Shown: piece by piece, positions 35,801 through 46,141 of the stretch
Position numbering within the stretch: the first letter of the stretch is position 1
Layout of the letters: each line of letters opens with the position of its first letter
NCBI RefSeq assembly: GCF_001638985.1
Contig: NW_017265138.1
Span: 1,302,001-1,366,000, forward strand
Reading direction: 5' to 3'
From: Phycomyces blakesleeanus NRRL 1555(-)
Taxonomy: Eukaryota > Mucoromycota > Mucoromycetes > Mucorales > Phycomycetaceae
DNA length: 64,000 nucleotides
The notes under the pieces: generated by a model
Told to the model about the DNA's origin: nothing
Databases searched by the model: none
The model's input: the letters and a program-made list of their open reading frames with translations, nothing else
Program-made: the position numbers and the translations under genes

Positions 35801-36953
35801 GTGAGAGTTGGTGCTTAACAACAAGCAATTGCGAAGAGAAGACAGATAGAAGTGAAGGATCAGTCACTAGCTTTTTGGTGATATCTGCATGTTTTTGATG
35901 AAGAAGATCTTCTGCACAAGAGAGAGTAAAGGCACGATGTCAACTAAATGCTCTAGCCACTTTTGCGGTAGTAGCCTTAAGTGCTTCCCATTTGGTAGCC
36001 GGGGATAGTTCTGGAGCAAAGTTGTGAACGCAACTATGTAGAGATTGGGTGAGGCGTGTACAAAAGAGACAATTATTCTCCAACCAAGTGTGGGCACACC
36101 ACAACCCTTTTCTGACCGCATTGACTGACGAGGAAGCATGCGTGGCTGGGGATAATTGTAATTGAGCAGACAATAGAAAATGATCAGACCAAGCTGGTTG
36201 GACATAAGTGGTTCTACTGTGATCAAAGTGGATGGAAGCCATATCAAAGGAGACAAACAGATAATCAATACACAATTGGGATAGTCCTTGATGAAAAGTT
36301 GTATTGAAAATTTGTCTGGGTAGGGTGATCCCATCAGTAAAAAAACTCATCGATGTACTTGAGCCAATTGTGAGGCACCTGTTGAGCCCTTGGGGAAGCA
36401 GGAGAATAAGTGTAGTTGAAATCACCCAATATGACCCTATGGCGTGGAGAGAAAGGAAATATGGATGGAAGTTGAGTGCAGAGAGAGGACAAGATAGAGA
36501 ATTTGTCTTGTCTATTGGGAGGAACATAGATAACTGTAATTACAAAAGAATCAAATCGATTAGTCACATGAGAGACAGTGCTAGAAATAATGTGGCCACA
36601 AGGACTAGTAAACGAGTTTCTACAAAAGATATCAGAGGAGAAGGAGATGAGACTGCAGTAGACGGACCAGAAGCTAGTTTTGACTTGAAATTGAGAGTGA
36701 AAAGTGTCTTGCAATGTCGAGGTTGCATGCGTTTCTTGAAGTGCAAGCAGATCTAGGGAGCGAGCATGTAGGTATTGAATAAACTAGTTATGAGAAGAAA
36801 TATCTGCTGTTTTGACCAGACTGCAACAGTTGATAGTGCCAATGCTCAGTTTACATGAGAAGAGGGTATAGAGGAAGCCGAAGGTAGATAGTCAGAGATT
36901 GTAGAAGCAGTACAGATAGGAGAAATATTAGTATTAGGTTGTAATAAATTCAT
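32825..36953 (-). pseudogene. LINE ORF2: APE endonuclease, reverse transcriptase, zf-RVT
   Basis: Endonuclease pieces: LLALQETHA (about 36750), VILGDFNYT (about 36425) and PAWSDHFLLSAQL (about 36180; SDH triplet). Reverse transcriptase: NWHPISLINTDANVFTHIL (about 35260), LLLDQEKAYDCVHPSYL (about 35050), GNPLSPILFNLAFEPLL (about 34860) and the YADD box LLVYADDVICLL (about 34710). A zinc-binding block VKSLEHFFFSCPLKLP lies near 33265, the zf-RVT region that ends many L1-type ORF2 proteins. Many frameshifts and stops divide the frame into at least eight pieces, so it is dead. The protein would nick the target and reverse-transcribe the element RNA. Confidence 0.85.
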
Positions 36954-37684
36954 CAAATTAATTATTGGGGCGATCCAAGAGGATCTGCATGCTCATTTGC
37001 AGAAAGAGGGTCGTTGTCATTGGAATCGTCAAAGTCTGTCTCCATATCATTGGAAGTAGTCTCCTTCTGAATATATTGGGGGTTTTTAGGCAAGCATTGT
37101 GATTGGAGCGCTGATGGCCAAGTAGACCACAGTATTGACAAGGCAAAGGTAACTTGTGTTCATTGACGGGGTTAGAATTGTTTGGAGCATTAGGTACTAC
37201 AAGAGAGGTCTGAGAGCATGTCACAGATCGCTCTAGAGAATTTTGAATGCGTTTGACACGGCCTGTAGTTGTCAGAACATCAGTGGAAGAGGATGAGGGA
37301 AGAGGAAGCACCACGACAGAAGAAGAGGGTGTCAAGGGTTGAGGTGTCTCTTGTATGGCCAGAATCTTACAGCATTTCTGTGAGGTTACAGAAGATTCAT
37401 TCTTGCAGGAACAGGACTTGGCTATGTGACCTCCAGCGTTGCATAGGCGACACATAGTAGCTTTTTTGCGTAAATCGCAATCGATCAGAGCATGTTTATC
37501 CGAGTGACAGTATCGGCAGAAAGGAGGTATGGCAGCCCATGTTGCGAAAATACTGACATGGTCAAATTCAGAGGAGAGGGTACCAGTATCCAAGGAGTAC
37601 TCAAGAGGCTGGTAGGATCAGTTCAGTGAATGGTAGAGTTTTACAGAGGAGTAGATGGAATTAGGTGGGGATAGCACTAGAATG

Positions 37685-39675
37685 CACTGGAAAAAAGTAG
37701 GAAAATACTGACGTGTATATATGGACAAACAATACTAGAATAACGTGATATAGCCTAGTTGATATTTTTTCCACTAGATTTTAAGGTCATCTAGCACTGT
37801 ATGTGCGAGACTTACAAACACTACAGTATATGTAAATGGGGGTTCCACAAGTAAGGTTTGGTAGCACTTTCGATATACTTGTTATGCTTAATAAATAAAT
37901 ATATTTAAAACTACAGATTTATCTTGGTATTCTTGACACAGAACAGGAAAGGTCAAAGATGGATTACATCATGTATATTGCTCCAATGGTTTATCTGTAC
38001 TACACCTCACCTTTTCTGACCACCTTTACTGACCACCTATACTGACAGTTCTTTAAAATCTCCAATCATCAACAGCAAAAAAACACGTCTTTAAAACTAT
38101 GGACCAGTAATATGTTCTTTATTTATTTGGTTTCCCATTCTTATTAGGTTAGTAATGGTTTATGCTTTTATTTTTATTGGAAAGAATAGAATGTTTCTAG
38201 GTTTCAAATCTAATAAAGCTATTCTACATCCTCAGCTACTTCTTGCTCGGCAAGCTTGTTATATTTGGGATGAAAAATTTTCTACAAAAAACAAATACCT
38301 GAAGAAAATGAGGTGCTCATTACCTTTTTTTAGGGGTAAGAGCAGTACTCTTTGAGAATAGATAAAACATTAGTGATGGGAGTGTGTACGTGTTTTATAC
38401 TGCAAATTTTATGCACTAATTAATACTTACATTGGAAGTACCCAGTACAAATGAACAAACAAATAAAACATTTACAGTAAAGCATGAGATTATGATTTCT
38501 TTGACTATAAAACGATAGAAAAGAATTAATTTTTGTGAATTGCATGATAGAATAATTGATTTATATACCAAAGGCAAAGGATTTCTTTGCAGACCAAGAT
38601 ATTATCTGTAAAGCAGTAATATCGTCTCTAGTAGAGAATATACATTAATATACAGTATAAATAATATTATTGTATATATAGAAGTAAATAAAAGGCTTAC
38701 CATGACAATGACGGTAGCATGGGATAGAAGTTCTTGAGGAATGTCACGTTTGTAAGAGGGATGTTCATCTATAATAGAAATTATATTCAGTTAGATAAAT
38801 ATTAAAAAGAAATAGATTAAAATAAAATAGAATATTTGTGTCAATATCTGTGTTTGATTGTAGAGAGTATTTTTGGCGATGTGGCCTATATTAAAGAAAG
38901 AAAAAAGTCAGAATGATTGTATGGAATGATGGCATAAAGTAAATTTACTAACCCTGGCTAATCCAGATGACTGTTGTGAAGATGGCGCATCAGAATGAGA
39001 CGAAAAGTGAGTTTCTATGACATTAAAATATATTGTTATTTTTTAGTTATACATAAAGAAGTATATATTTCTTTTAAAACAAAGAAAGTGTCTTACCATA
39101 AAACCTTGCGAGTGTAAAGAGTGAAGAGAGAGAAACAGAGAGAATACCTATGACAGACAAAAAAATTAATTCTTTTGTTCTTTGTAAAGAAGTATTTTGA
39201 ACCAAAAACAATCTTACCAGAAAAATTTGCAAATATAACAAGAATTGAAAAGATAGAGAAAAGAGGGAAATAACAAAAAACGAATAAAAAAGTAAAAAAA
39301 AAATCTTAAAAAAAAAAGTGTGTTTAAAACAAAAGACTAAAATAATTTCATCAAGTCACAAAGCAATATGAAAACCGATTTACATTCCAGTCATTACAAG
39401 AAGTATTAATAGAGATTTGCATATCAAATATATTTTGAATTATAAAATAAAAAAGGAAACAAGAGTGCTACAAATATTTCATTTGATCAGTTCTAGAGTA
39501 AACCAAAACGTATTTTTTATTTTTTTTTATTTTATTTTTATTTAAGCCAATAGAATATATCAAAACTACACCCCCAACTTGATAAAAAAAACTGCTGAGA
39601 TGAAAAAAAATCCTGACATATCCACTATGATCCAACTACCTGGACAATATGTTAATTGTCCTTATTTTTCCAGTG
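37685..39675. mobile_element. Non-autonomous CACTA-like element B inside LINE ORF1
   Basis: Left end CACTGGAAAAAAG at 37685, right end CTTATTTTTCCAGTG at 39675. Flanking triplets ATG and GTG differ by one transition. Subterminal sequence (GACAATATGTTAATTGTCC; GCTGAGATGAAAAAA) matches elements A and C. It lacks the transposase and the RPSWRS gene but keeps a copy of the tiny-exon gene. Confidence 0.8.
38155..39320 (-). CDS. Tiny-exon hydrophobic gene, copy B (putative)
   Basis: A Phe/Leu/Ser-rich exon ends before GTAAG at about 39218. Following short exons align with copy A: THFSSHSDAPSSQQSSGLAR (about 39015-38955, before GTTAGTAAA), one with EHPSYKRDIPQELLSHATVI (about 38770-38702, before GTAAG) and one with SWSAKKSFAFG (about 38620-38590). 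Intron positions agree with copy A where checked. The most distal shared block (38155-38340, TTTATTGGAAAGAATAGAATG) corresponds to 22200 and 42970. Being the only gene left in element B, it either hitchhikes or serves the element in some way. Exon 1 start and last exon are not certain. Confidence 0.45.
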
Positions 39676-40427
39676 GTGGCTTAGCCACCACTGGCGTACA
39701 GGCCACTGCTACCAGTGACATAGCCACAGTCAACAATCGCGTCAAATTGGCTGAAGTTGTTGGTCATATCAGCATGGAGCTGAGCCAGTTCGCCATCTTG
39801 ACAGCTATACTGGTAAGGCAGTTCAGAAAGAGAGATTTTCAAGATCTTGGCAGATGGAGGTAGGGTGGGATAGACCGCAAATGGCACGTCAAAGGATGGA
39901 AGAATGAGAACAGCATCATTCTTGAATTGGCTGTAGTACAGGGGAGAGACTACAATTTCTGCATACAGACAATTGTATTTTCGGCAAATTTGATTGGTAA
40001 CAGCCCACAAATGTTCATTGCCATTGAAAAAAGTCTGTAAATTAGAGAGAAACAAAGGCTTTTGTGCAACTGCAAATGTGGTGATGTTGATGACAACTGA
40101 ATGGTTGGTGGTGCCTTTCAGGAATAGCCACATTACTTGTGAGGAGAAGTGGTCCACTGGAGGAGGAAGTTTAGTGCTTGAAGTGAGGTTTCCAGGTTCA
40201 TTATTGGCTGGGGTGTTGAGTGTACATTGTGTAGAATCTGCGATGAGACTGGAGATCTTGGTGGATCCTCCTAGTACTGCATGTACCCATGATTTTTTTG
40301 CTTGTTGAAAGTTGGTTGGGACTTTAATAGTCCCGTTTGGAGAATTAGTAGGAAGAGTCATGTCCTTTAATGTAACTGAAATTTGGCACTCTGTTTTTTG
40401 GTTGTTTTCAACCTCAGATGTGGCTTA

Positions 40428-40679
40428 CACTTTTTCCGGAAATTATTGGTGCAAAAATAAAAATCAATTTGGTGCAAAAATACAAAATTATTTGGTGCAA
40501 AAACAGAATGCACCAAATGCATCAAAAAAGATGAATTAAGCAGAGAAATAGTAAAAAAATTGCACCAAATTTTATCTTTGTTTTTGCACTAAATAATTTT
40601 TTATTTTTGCACCAAATTTATTTTTGTTTGTGCACCAAATTTATTTTTATTTTTGCACCAATAATTTCGGGAAAGAGTG
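40428..40679. mobile_element. MITE, 252 bp, long terminal inverted repeats, TA target duplication
   Basis: CACTTTTTCCGGAAATTATT at the left and the near-exact reverse complement at the right, with similarity extending about 80 bp inward; internal motif TTGGTGCAAAAATA repeats several times. TA at 40426-40427 and 40680-40681. Confidence 0.85.
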
Positions 40680-40729
40680 TATGAGCACTTAAATTAATGC
40701 TAATGTAAATGCTACTGCTGCAGATGCTC

Positions 40730-40915
40730 TAAGTCATGTGATTTAGTAACTTTCTTTCTTTTTAACTGTTTGAATGTAAGTCACGTGCAAAGTATCTTTC
40801 TTAAAGTTTGATGTAAGTCATGTGATTTAGTAACGTCCTATGTTCTTAGTGATTTAAAGGTGCAAAAGTAAGTCACGTGCAAAGATATCTCTCTAAGATA
40901 TTATATAATTTGATA
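40730..40915 (+). repeat. 46-bp-unit dispersed repeat, right part
   Basis: TAAGTCATGTGATTTAGTAA..CTTTTTAACTGTTTGAATG units, reverse complement of 16890-17110. It is continuous with 28348-28379 if the Harbinger element is removed. Confidence 0.75.
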
Positions 40916-40920
40916 TCTGA

Positions 40921-41739
40921 TTAGACACTTACTAACAAACCACACTGATATCTTCTTAATGCTGTTCTTTTTCTATTTGCAAATGAAGTCGTTCTGCAGA
41001 ACTTACAGACCTGGTTGCAAAAATAGTTTTTTACTATATGTGCAAGATCACTTGTAAGTATGCTAGCAGATTGGGGTTTGCTCTGCAAATATGCAGTTAG
41101 AGTCAGTGCAAGACCATGGTTATAGCCACCTGTAAAGTAGCTCATAAGAACCCATTCTGGCTTTGCAGAATTTGCAGTTACTTTTATTCAGTCACTACTG
41201 CTGAAGTTCTGCTTTCTCAGATACTCATTAATCAATTTCTATGAGAAAAATGTTAGATGTCTTGGCCATTATTTTCAAATCAAATCTTACTAAGATTGCT
41301 GTGTGTCTCTTTCCAGGCACATAAGCTTCTTCTATCAATGATAAAAGACCAGTGACAGCTTCAACACCTGATGTAACATTGTATCTGAAAGCAGTATTCT
41401 AAGCAACAGTTTGATCAGAAACAATATTTGCTACTGTCTCCTGAAGACGAGTTGTGATATCATTGGACTTGGTGATACTGGTGACCATGCTTGCAATTTG
41501 GTTGGTAAAACTTTTCATCTAAGCATTAAGACTGGTCAGCATTATGAGAACTGGATTGCTTACATTACCATCAACATGTCTACCTGCCAGTCTCATGATA
41601 GATGTATACATAACCAATGCTAGACCAGTGTTGTTGTTAGGCATGATGTTATGTGCAATATTCACATGCACAGGGTTATTCTCAGAGGGACTGTTAGCAC
41701 TATGAATGAAATTGGTGTGGCAATATTACTAATTTGCAT
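40921..41739 (-). pseudogene. Decayed unknown gene
   Basis: From ATG 41739 (MQISNIATP) the minus strand shows NFIHSANSPSENNPVHVNI, then LALVMYTSIMRLAGRHVDG, a helical segment (TNQIASMVTSITKSNDITT), VTSGVEAVTGLLSLIEEAY and RFDLKIMAKTSN. A shifted frame then gives GLALTLTAYLQSKPQSASIL and a Cys-containing tail (CKFCRTTSFANRK), ending at 40921. At least four stops (one TAG after LTSLNA, one after SDQTVA) and two frameshifts are needed. I do not recognise the family. It lies between the 46-bp repeat and the CACTA-type element C. Confidence 0.5.
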
Positions 41740-42028
41740 GGAATTCGATGGCTGGACACACTACACTAAAGCAGAGTAAATTGGTGGTAAATGAGCTATG
41801 CTTGCCACTAATCATAGTAGTATTGCTACTAATTTACTGAATAGTAAGGCAGCATGCTTGATTGGCTTAGTTTCAAACATATTGGTAGTAAACATATGGT
41901 AGTAAATCAATATATACAAAAAGTTGTAGTAAAAGCTTGGTAGTAAATTCATATATAGAAAAATTGGTAGTAAAAGCTTGGTGGATTTTATTTTTATTCA
42001 TACGCTTGCTGCGCAGTAAGATATACAA
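41740..42028. other. AT-rich spacer with GGTAGTAAA repeats
   Basis: The word TTGGTAGTAAA recurs about five times between 41880 and 41975. CAA at 42026-42028 is the left target duplication of element C. Confidence 0.6.
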
Positions 42029-42516
42029 CACTGGAAAAATGACCTGACATACGTATATGTAAAGGCGTAGTTACTTAGGTGTCAAGACAGGGTTTAACAT
42101 TGAGTCCGGATATATATCACCATGTAACAAGTTTGTCTTAGCACCATGTGCCATGACCAGCTTTACATATGTTTGGGGTCAAATAAAAATGACGGAGATA
42201 TAGTTCTTTAGCACTTTTGGTGTGTTGATCTGACTTGGGATATTGACAAGAGTTTTTTGAAATCAAAGTTTTATTTTTATATGTTTTATATGGAGCTTTA
42301 AAGGTGAATAATATATTTATTTTCGATCTTGACACAGTAGTATAGTTCAACATTACACCTCTTTGTTATCTTTTATATCCAATTAAATTCAATACTTGAG
42401 CAATTCTTTGGATTCTGAACCATAGTATAATTCAATCGCTTTTATTTTAATTTCAGAAATTATTTTATTGGTATAGTGTATTTTTCTTATAATTGACAAA
42501 AAAATTGTACTCCATC

Positions 42517-42671
42517 ATTTTTTTTAAGACCTAAAAGTGCTGTCACAAATGACAAAACTAAACATGTTTTTTATTTACTTTGTTAAAAAACAGTTTCTCT
42601 ACAAAGTAAACAGAAAAGATATTCAGTTTTGTCATTTCTGACAACACTTTTTAGGTCTTGAAAAAATGCGG
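42517..42671. mobile_element. Foldback (MITE-like) element inside element C
   Basis: AAGACCTAAAAGTGCTGTCA.. near 42527 and its reverse complement near 42660 form about 38-bp arms, with a shorter TTTACTTTGT/ACAAAGTAAA pair inside. Exact borders are unclear. Confidence 0.6.
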
Positions 42672-42959
42672 TATTTGAATTTAATAGCAGAGAAAGAGAA
42701 ATATTGACATTATATTTTTCATTTATAATGGCAGACAATAAGAATAAATCCCCTAAAATAGAAATATTGTGTATTACTCGGTGTTTAAAAGATCTTTTGT
42801 TGTGAATATATGAAGTTGTGACTGCATAAAGTTCAATATTTAGGATTTTTTAAAAAATTGGTAGACATTTAATGTCATTTTCATATATCGGCATTTGAAA
42901 TAAAAAAAACTTACACAAATCTTGAAATTTGCGATTATTAAGAAAATAAACTATAAAAG

Positions 42960-44625
42960 TTTATAATAGTATTTATTTGGAAAGAACACAATGTTTCTAG
43001 AACTATAACAATCTTATAGTATTGATTTATTGGATATCCGTTATTGCTTCTACTGGTCTGCTTGATACTGTTTGAATAGAATAATTATCTACAGAAAAGA
43101 AATATCTGAAAATATAAAAAAAAACAGACTGTTTGTTGAAATATAACAGACTTTAAGAAGTATAGACAAATTATTAGCTATGTGTTCTGGGTACTACATT
43201 TAATGTAGTATGCTTTTACATTTTGTGTACACTTTTATACTTATATTGTAAATATTGGAAAAGAGTGAGCAAAAAATAGATGTTGCTATTGCTTATCCAT
43301 GGCGTTCCTTATGATATCTTTCACAATAAAAACAATAAAAAACATTAATTTTTGTGAATTGAATAAAGTAATAAATAATTTACATACTAGTAACAAAAAT
43401 ATATATTAACAGAGATAGATCAACTTTGTAACTACTTGATAGAACTCTAGTGAAAAAGAATAATGTTTGATATTAAGACATTATAATCTTAATATAATTA
43501 AAAAACAAAATAAAATAGTGATCCTTATCATGTAATATCATTTACAGCTGTATAATGTAAGGGAAATCAAAGACAGGATCAACAGTGCTCATCTATAATA
43601 AGACTTTATTTTAGTAAGATACAGATCAAAATAATATATATATATACTACCTTGATGTTTTTAACCAAATTCATTTGTAGCAGTTATTCTTGATGGTCAA
43701 GTCTGTAATAAAAAAAAACAAGAAGTGTTGTGGTGGTTGAAGTTGAAGAAGTTTTTAAGAGGAAGAATTGAAGATTTGAAATTAGGAACGAAGATTCGTG
43801 AGAACTTGTGTAGGTTTTGTTTATTGAGAAAGATTTTGTATCAAAGTTTGACGAGGTTCCTACACTGAACTACTACTGCTATTTATATTGTTTTGGATTG
43901 GGAAAATTATATGACTGGGGTCAGGTAATCGATCCTATCTGAGCCTTAATCAGAGCAACGTGATCTTAGGATAATTAATGTATGATTAATTATATAAATG
44001 TGTGTAGTCCCAATGAAGTATTAACATCGAAAGTAAATGTGTTTATGAGTTATAATTATGCTTATAATAATCCACTGATGTATCCCATATTATGGTGATA
44101 TCATCATATGAAATATAATCACTATCATGCATGCTAAACCTGTGTGTTAAATAATAAAGTAATCGGTAGACACCTTTGACTGAAATAGCTGAGGCCTTAT
44201 ATTATTTCCTTCAGACTTATTCTCAATTACAGCAGTAGTCAATACTCATTTACAACAAGAAGGATTTTTATAGATATCAATTTTGCAAAATATAATATTG
44301 ACCTTTGTTAATCTGGACAGCAATTGTGAAATGAATGCATTTAAATGAGAGCAAACGAGTATCTATTATGATAATAAAAGAATGTATTAATTTTTATTGT
44401 TTATAAAAAAGTATTTAATAAAGAAGTATGTTACCAAAAAAAAGCCACTAATATAATAATGACAAGCGTTGGAAAAGAGGAAAGGAGCAGAAAAGAAAAA
44501 AGAAAAAGATGTAAATTTTTTTTCCGCTTTTGAAACAAAATATCAAAAAGCTTATCCAATAAACAATAGCAAAAAAAAACTGAAAAGAGGTGATCAATTG
44601 AGGCCAAAAAATGTATCAAGACCAA
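42960..44625 (-). pseudogene. Tiny-exon hydrophobic gene, copy C, interrupted by a solo LTR
   Basis: The strongest hydrophobic exon of the family (HLFLFSFLLLSSFPTLVIII, then LVAFF) ends before GTAAC at about 44432; its frame opens without an ATG at 44625. Downstream homology to copies A and B is seen at about 44330-44300 (TTAATCTGGACAGCAATTGTG), 43600 (CTCATCTATAATA) and 42970-43120 (TTATTTGGAAAGAACACAATG), but exons are decayed. A 532-bp solo LTR lies within an intron or exon at 43726-44257. Confidence 0.4.
43726..44257. mobile_element. Solo LTR, 532 bp, with 5-bp target duplication
   Basis: Begins TGTTGTGGTGG and ends TTTACAACA (TGTTGT/ACAACA inverted termini). AGAAG precedes (43721-43725) and follows (44258-44262). 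No internal retrotransposon genes are present, so recombination between LTRs has removed them. Confidence 0.85.
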
Positions 44626-44685
44626 TTTGCATCTCAGTGTTTCAAGAAATTGTCTTTGAAGTGTTCCTGAACTATCACTACCACC

Positions 44686-44693
44686 TATAAATA
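44686..44693 (+). promoter_or_regulatory. TATA box for RPSWRS gene C
   Basis: TATAAATA, about 185 bp upstream of ATG 44875. Confidence 0.35.
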
Positions 44694-44874
44694 CTTCATA
44701 TTTCTACTTGCAATTCAATTTCACTTACTCTTGGTTATATTATCTCAAAAAATATATGTTGCAAGCTTACTGTAATTTACATAACAAAATAAATACATTA
44801 TCTCTTATAAAAGAGAATAAAAAAGAAAAAGAACTAATATTAACAATTGAAAATATTATGATGTATTACAGATA

Positions 44875-46002
44875 ATGTCTACCTCTAACCGCATACTCGC
44901 TCCTTCTCTTACTAGTACTGATGTCCAGTTGCTACAAGCTTTGAATGCGATGAAAGAAGAGATGAAGGCCATGAAGAATAAGATCACATTGACGGATACA
45001 CGAATCGGTGTAGTGATCACCAGTAACACAACTGCCATTAATGGCATTGATGCCTTGTCTGCCCTCCCAGCACCTGCGCATGTGCCCACTAGTGTTGCAT
45101 CCACTTCTGCTGCCCTTCCCACCACCAAATCAGGTGATACTAATGCTGTATTTGTAAGTATAAAGATACAAAAAACACTTGCCAATCTTGTTGCTAATTA
45201 AAATATGATAGGGATACATTCATGGTTATATGTGGAACCCAAAGCTAAAATCAAGAGACCAAGCAGAAATCCAAGCGAACGCCATAAAATCAAAGTGGGC
45301 AGTTAATGTTCGTTTTGATCGCTCTCCAAATAGAGAGTTAGTCAAACAACTCTTGTATTACTTGGAAAAGAAGTTTGCTGGCACTGATATGAGGACATGC
45401 GACCTTCATAAATGTATATACATAAACTTCTGTAGTAGATGTTGCCAGCAAAGGGAACTTCTGGAAACAAGACGAGCCTTGAATACTAATTCAAGAAGAT
45501 CTGGCCATAAAACTGATGTAAACTATATTTTCAATTTATACTAAATAATAACAATTAGAATATTAATTGTATTGTCTTTTTCCTTTAGAACTACACTTGC
45601 CGTTGCCTTGCTTATGATGCTTACAAGGCTGACATTTATCTCAAGATGGGTCAAAACTGCTCTGGACTGACCCAAAAGTTGGTCATGTCTGAAGGCAAAT
45701 CAGACAATGATATGTCCCCCCTCAGCCAAGAAATGAGATTCGTGTTGCTCACCCAAGTTGGAGAAGTGACGAGGTAAACCCTAACAGTTTTCTTTTTTGA
45801 ATGATGCCAGACTGAATGTTAATATATGTTTATTACTTAGCTTAACAAATTCATTACAGAGGTTGACTCGTTTGTTGTTAAGCAATTGGGTTCAAATTCC
45901 CGTCAACTGCTTAAAAGAGTTTATGGTAGAACAGTGGAATCAACAGTCCCAATTGATTTAGATCCTGCTCTACCTCAATAGGCTCTTAAATATGGGTCAT
46001 AA
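44875..46002 (+). pseudogene. RPSWRS-family coiled-coil gene, copy C
   Basis: Exons 44875-45153, 45212-45517, 45589-45773 and 45841 onward. The N terminus forms an amphipathic helix (LLQALNAMKEEMKAMKNKI) followed by an Ala/Pro/Thr linker. The central part (KWAVNVRFDRSPNRELVKQL, CIYINFCSRC) and MSEGKSDNDM match copy A. The hallmark HPSWRSDE at the end of exon 3 is reached only if the C6 run at 45716-45721 had one more C, so there is a frameshift. The last exon (FITEVDSFVVKQLGSNSRQL) meets TAG 45979-45981 where copy A has Trp, and the homologous end is TAA 46000-46002. Gene structure, phases and position relative to the transposase are the same as in copy A. Confidence 0.7.
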
Positions 46003-46141
46003 ATAAAACTCATTTTTTGTCATTTTTTTTTCTTTTACTCTCAAAATTTCTTAACACATATGTATTGTTCGCAACGTATATAATAAGACTACATTAGCTT
46101 ATGTATTGAAATTTTTTATTAAAAAAGAAATGTATTAAATA

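Larger units (their letters stand above)
36958..40361 (-). pseudogene. LINE ORF1 (Gag-like, CCHC knuckles), split by element B
   Basis: The N-terminal part (40361-39681) is open from ATG 40361. It has a conserved fold-like region (VPFAVYPTLPPSAKILKISL, ADMTNNFSQFDAIVDCGYVT, GSSGLYASGG). The frame then hits element B (37685-39675). Past the element it resumes in phase with ILVLSPPNSIYSS, one stop (LN*SYQ), FDHVSIFATWAAIPPFC and three CCHC-type knuckles: CRYCHSDKHALIDC, CRLCNAGGHIAKSC and CQYCGLLGHQRSNHNAC. It ends at 36958, a few bases from the ORF2 start. Role by family: RNA binding and ribonucleoprotein formation. Confidence 0.8.
32817..40425 (-). mobile_element. L1-like LINE, interrupted by a 2-kb CACTA-like insertion
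   Basis: On the minus strand: ORF1 starts at 40361 and ends at 36958; ORF2 runs from about 36953 to 32825 and is followed at once by an A-rich tail (TAAAAAAAACTATAACAAAAAAA). The 5' end lies between 40361 and the MITE at 40427. It sits inside the Harbinger element. Target duplications were not identified. Confidence 0.8.
28380..40729. mobile_element. PIF/Harbinger-type element with nested insertions
   Basis: The ends are GAGCATCTGCAGCAGTAG at 28380 and its exact reverse complement ending at 40729, flanked on both sides by TAA, the typical Harbinger target. Internal genes are a Myb-like/NAM-associated protein (+) and a HARBI1-type transposase (-), the usual Harbinger pair. The 12.35-kb span is inflated by a Tc1 element, an L1-like LINE (with its own insertion) and a MITE. 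A second CTGCAGCAGTAGCATTT copy at about 28459 is a subterminal repeat. Confidence 0.85.

Noticed and set aside
39670..39694. 25-bp perfect palindrome CCAGTGGTGGC-TTA-GCCACCACTGG
   Set aside because: It is produced by the element B terminus meeting similar LINE codons, so it needs no separate function.
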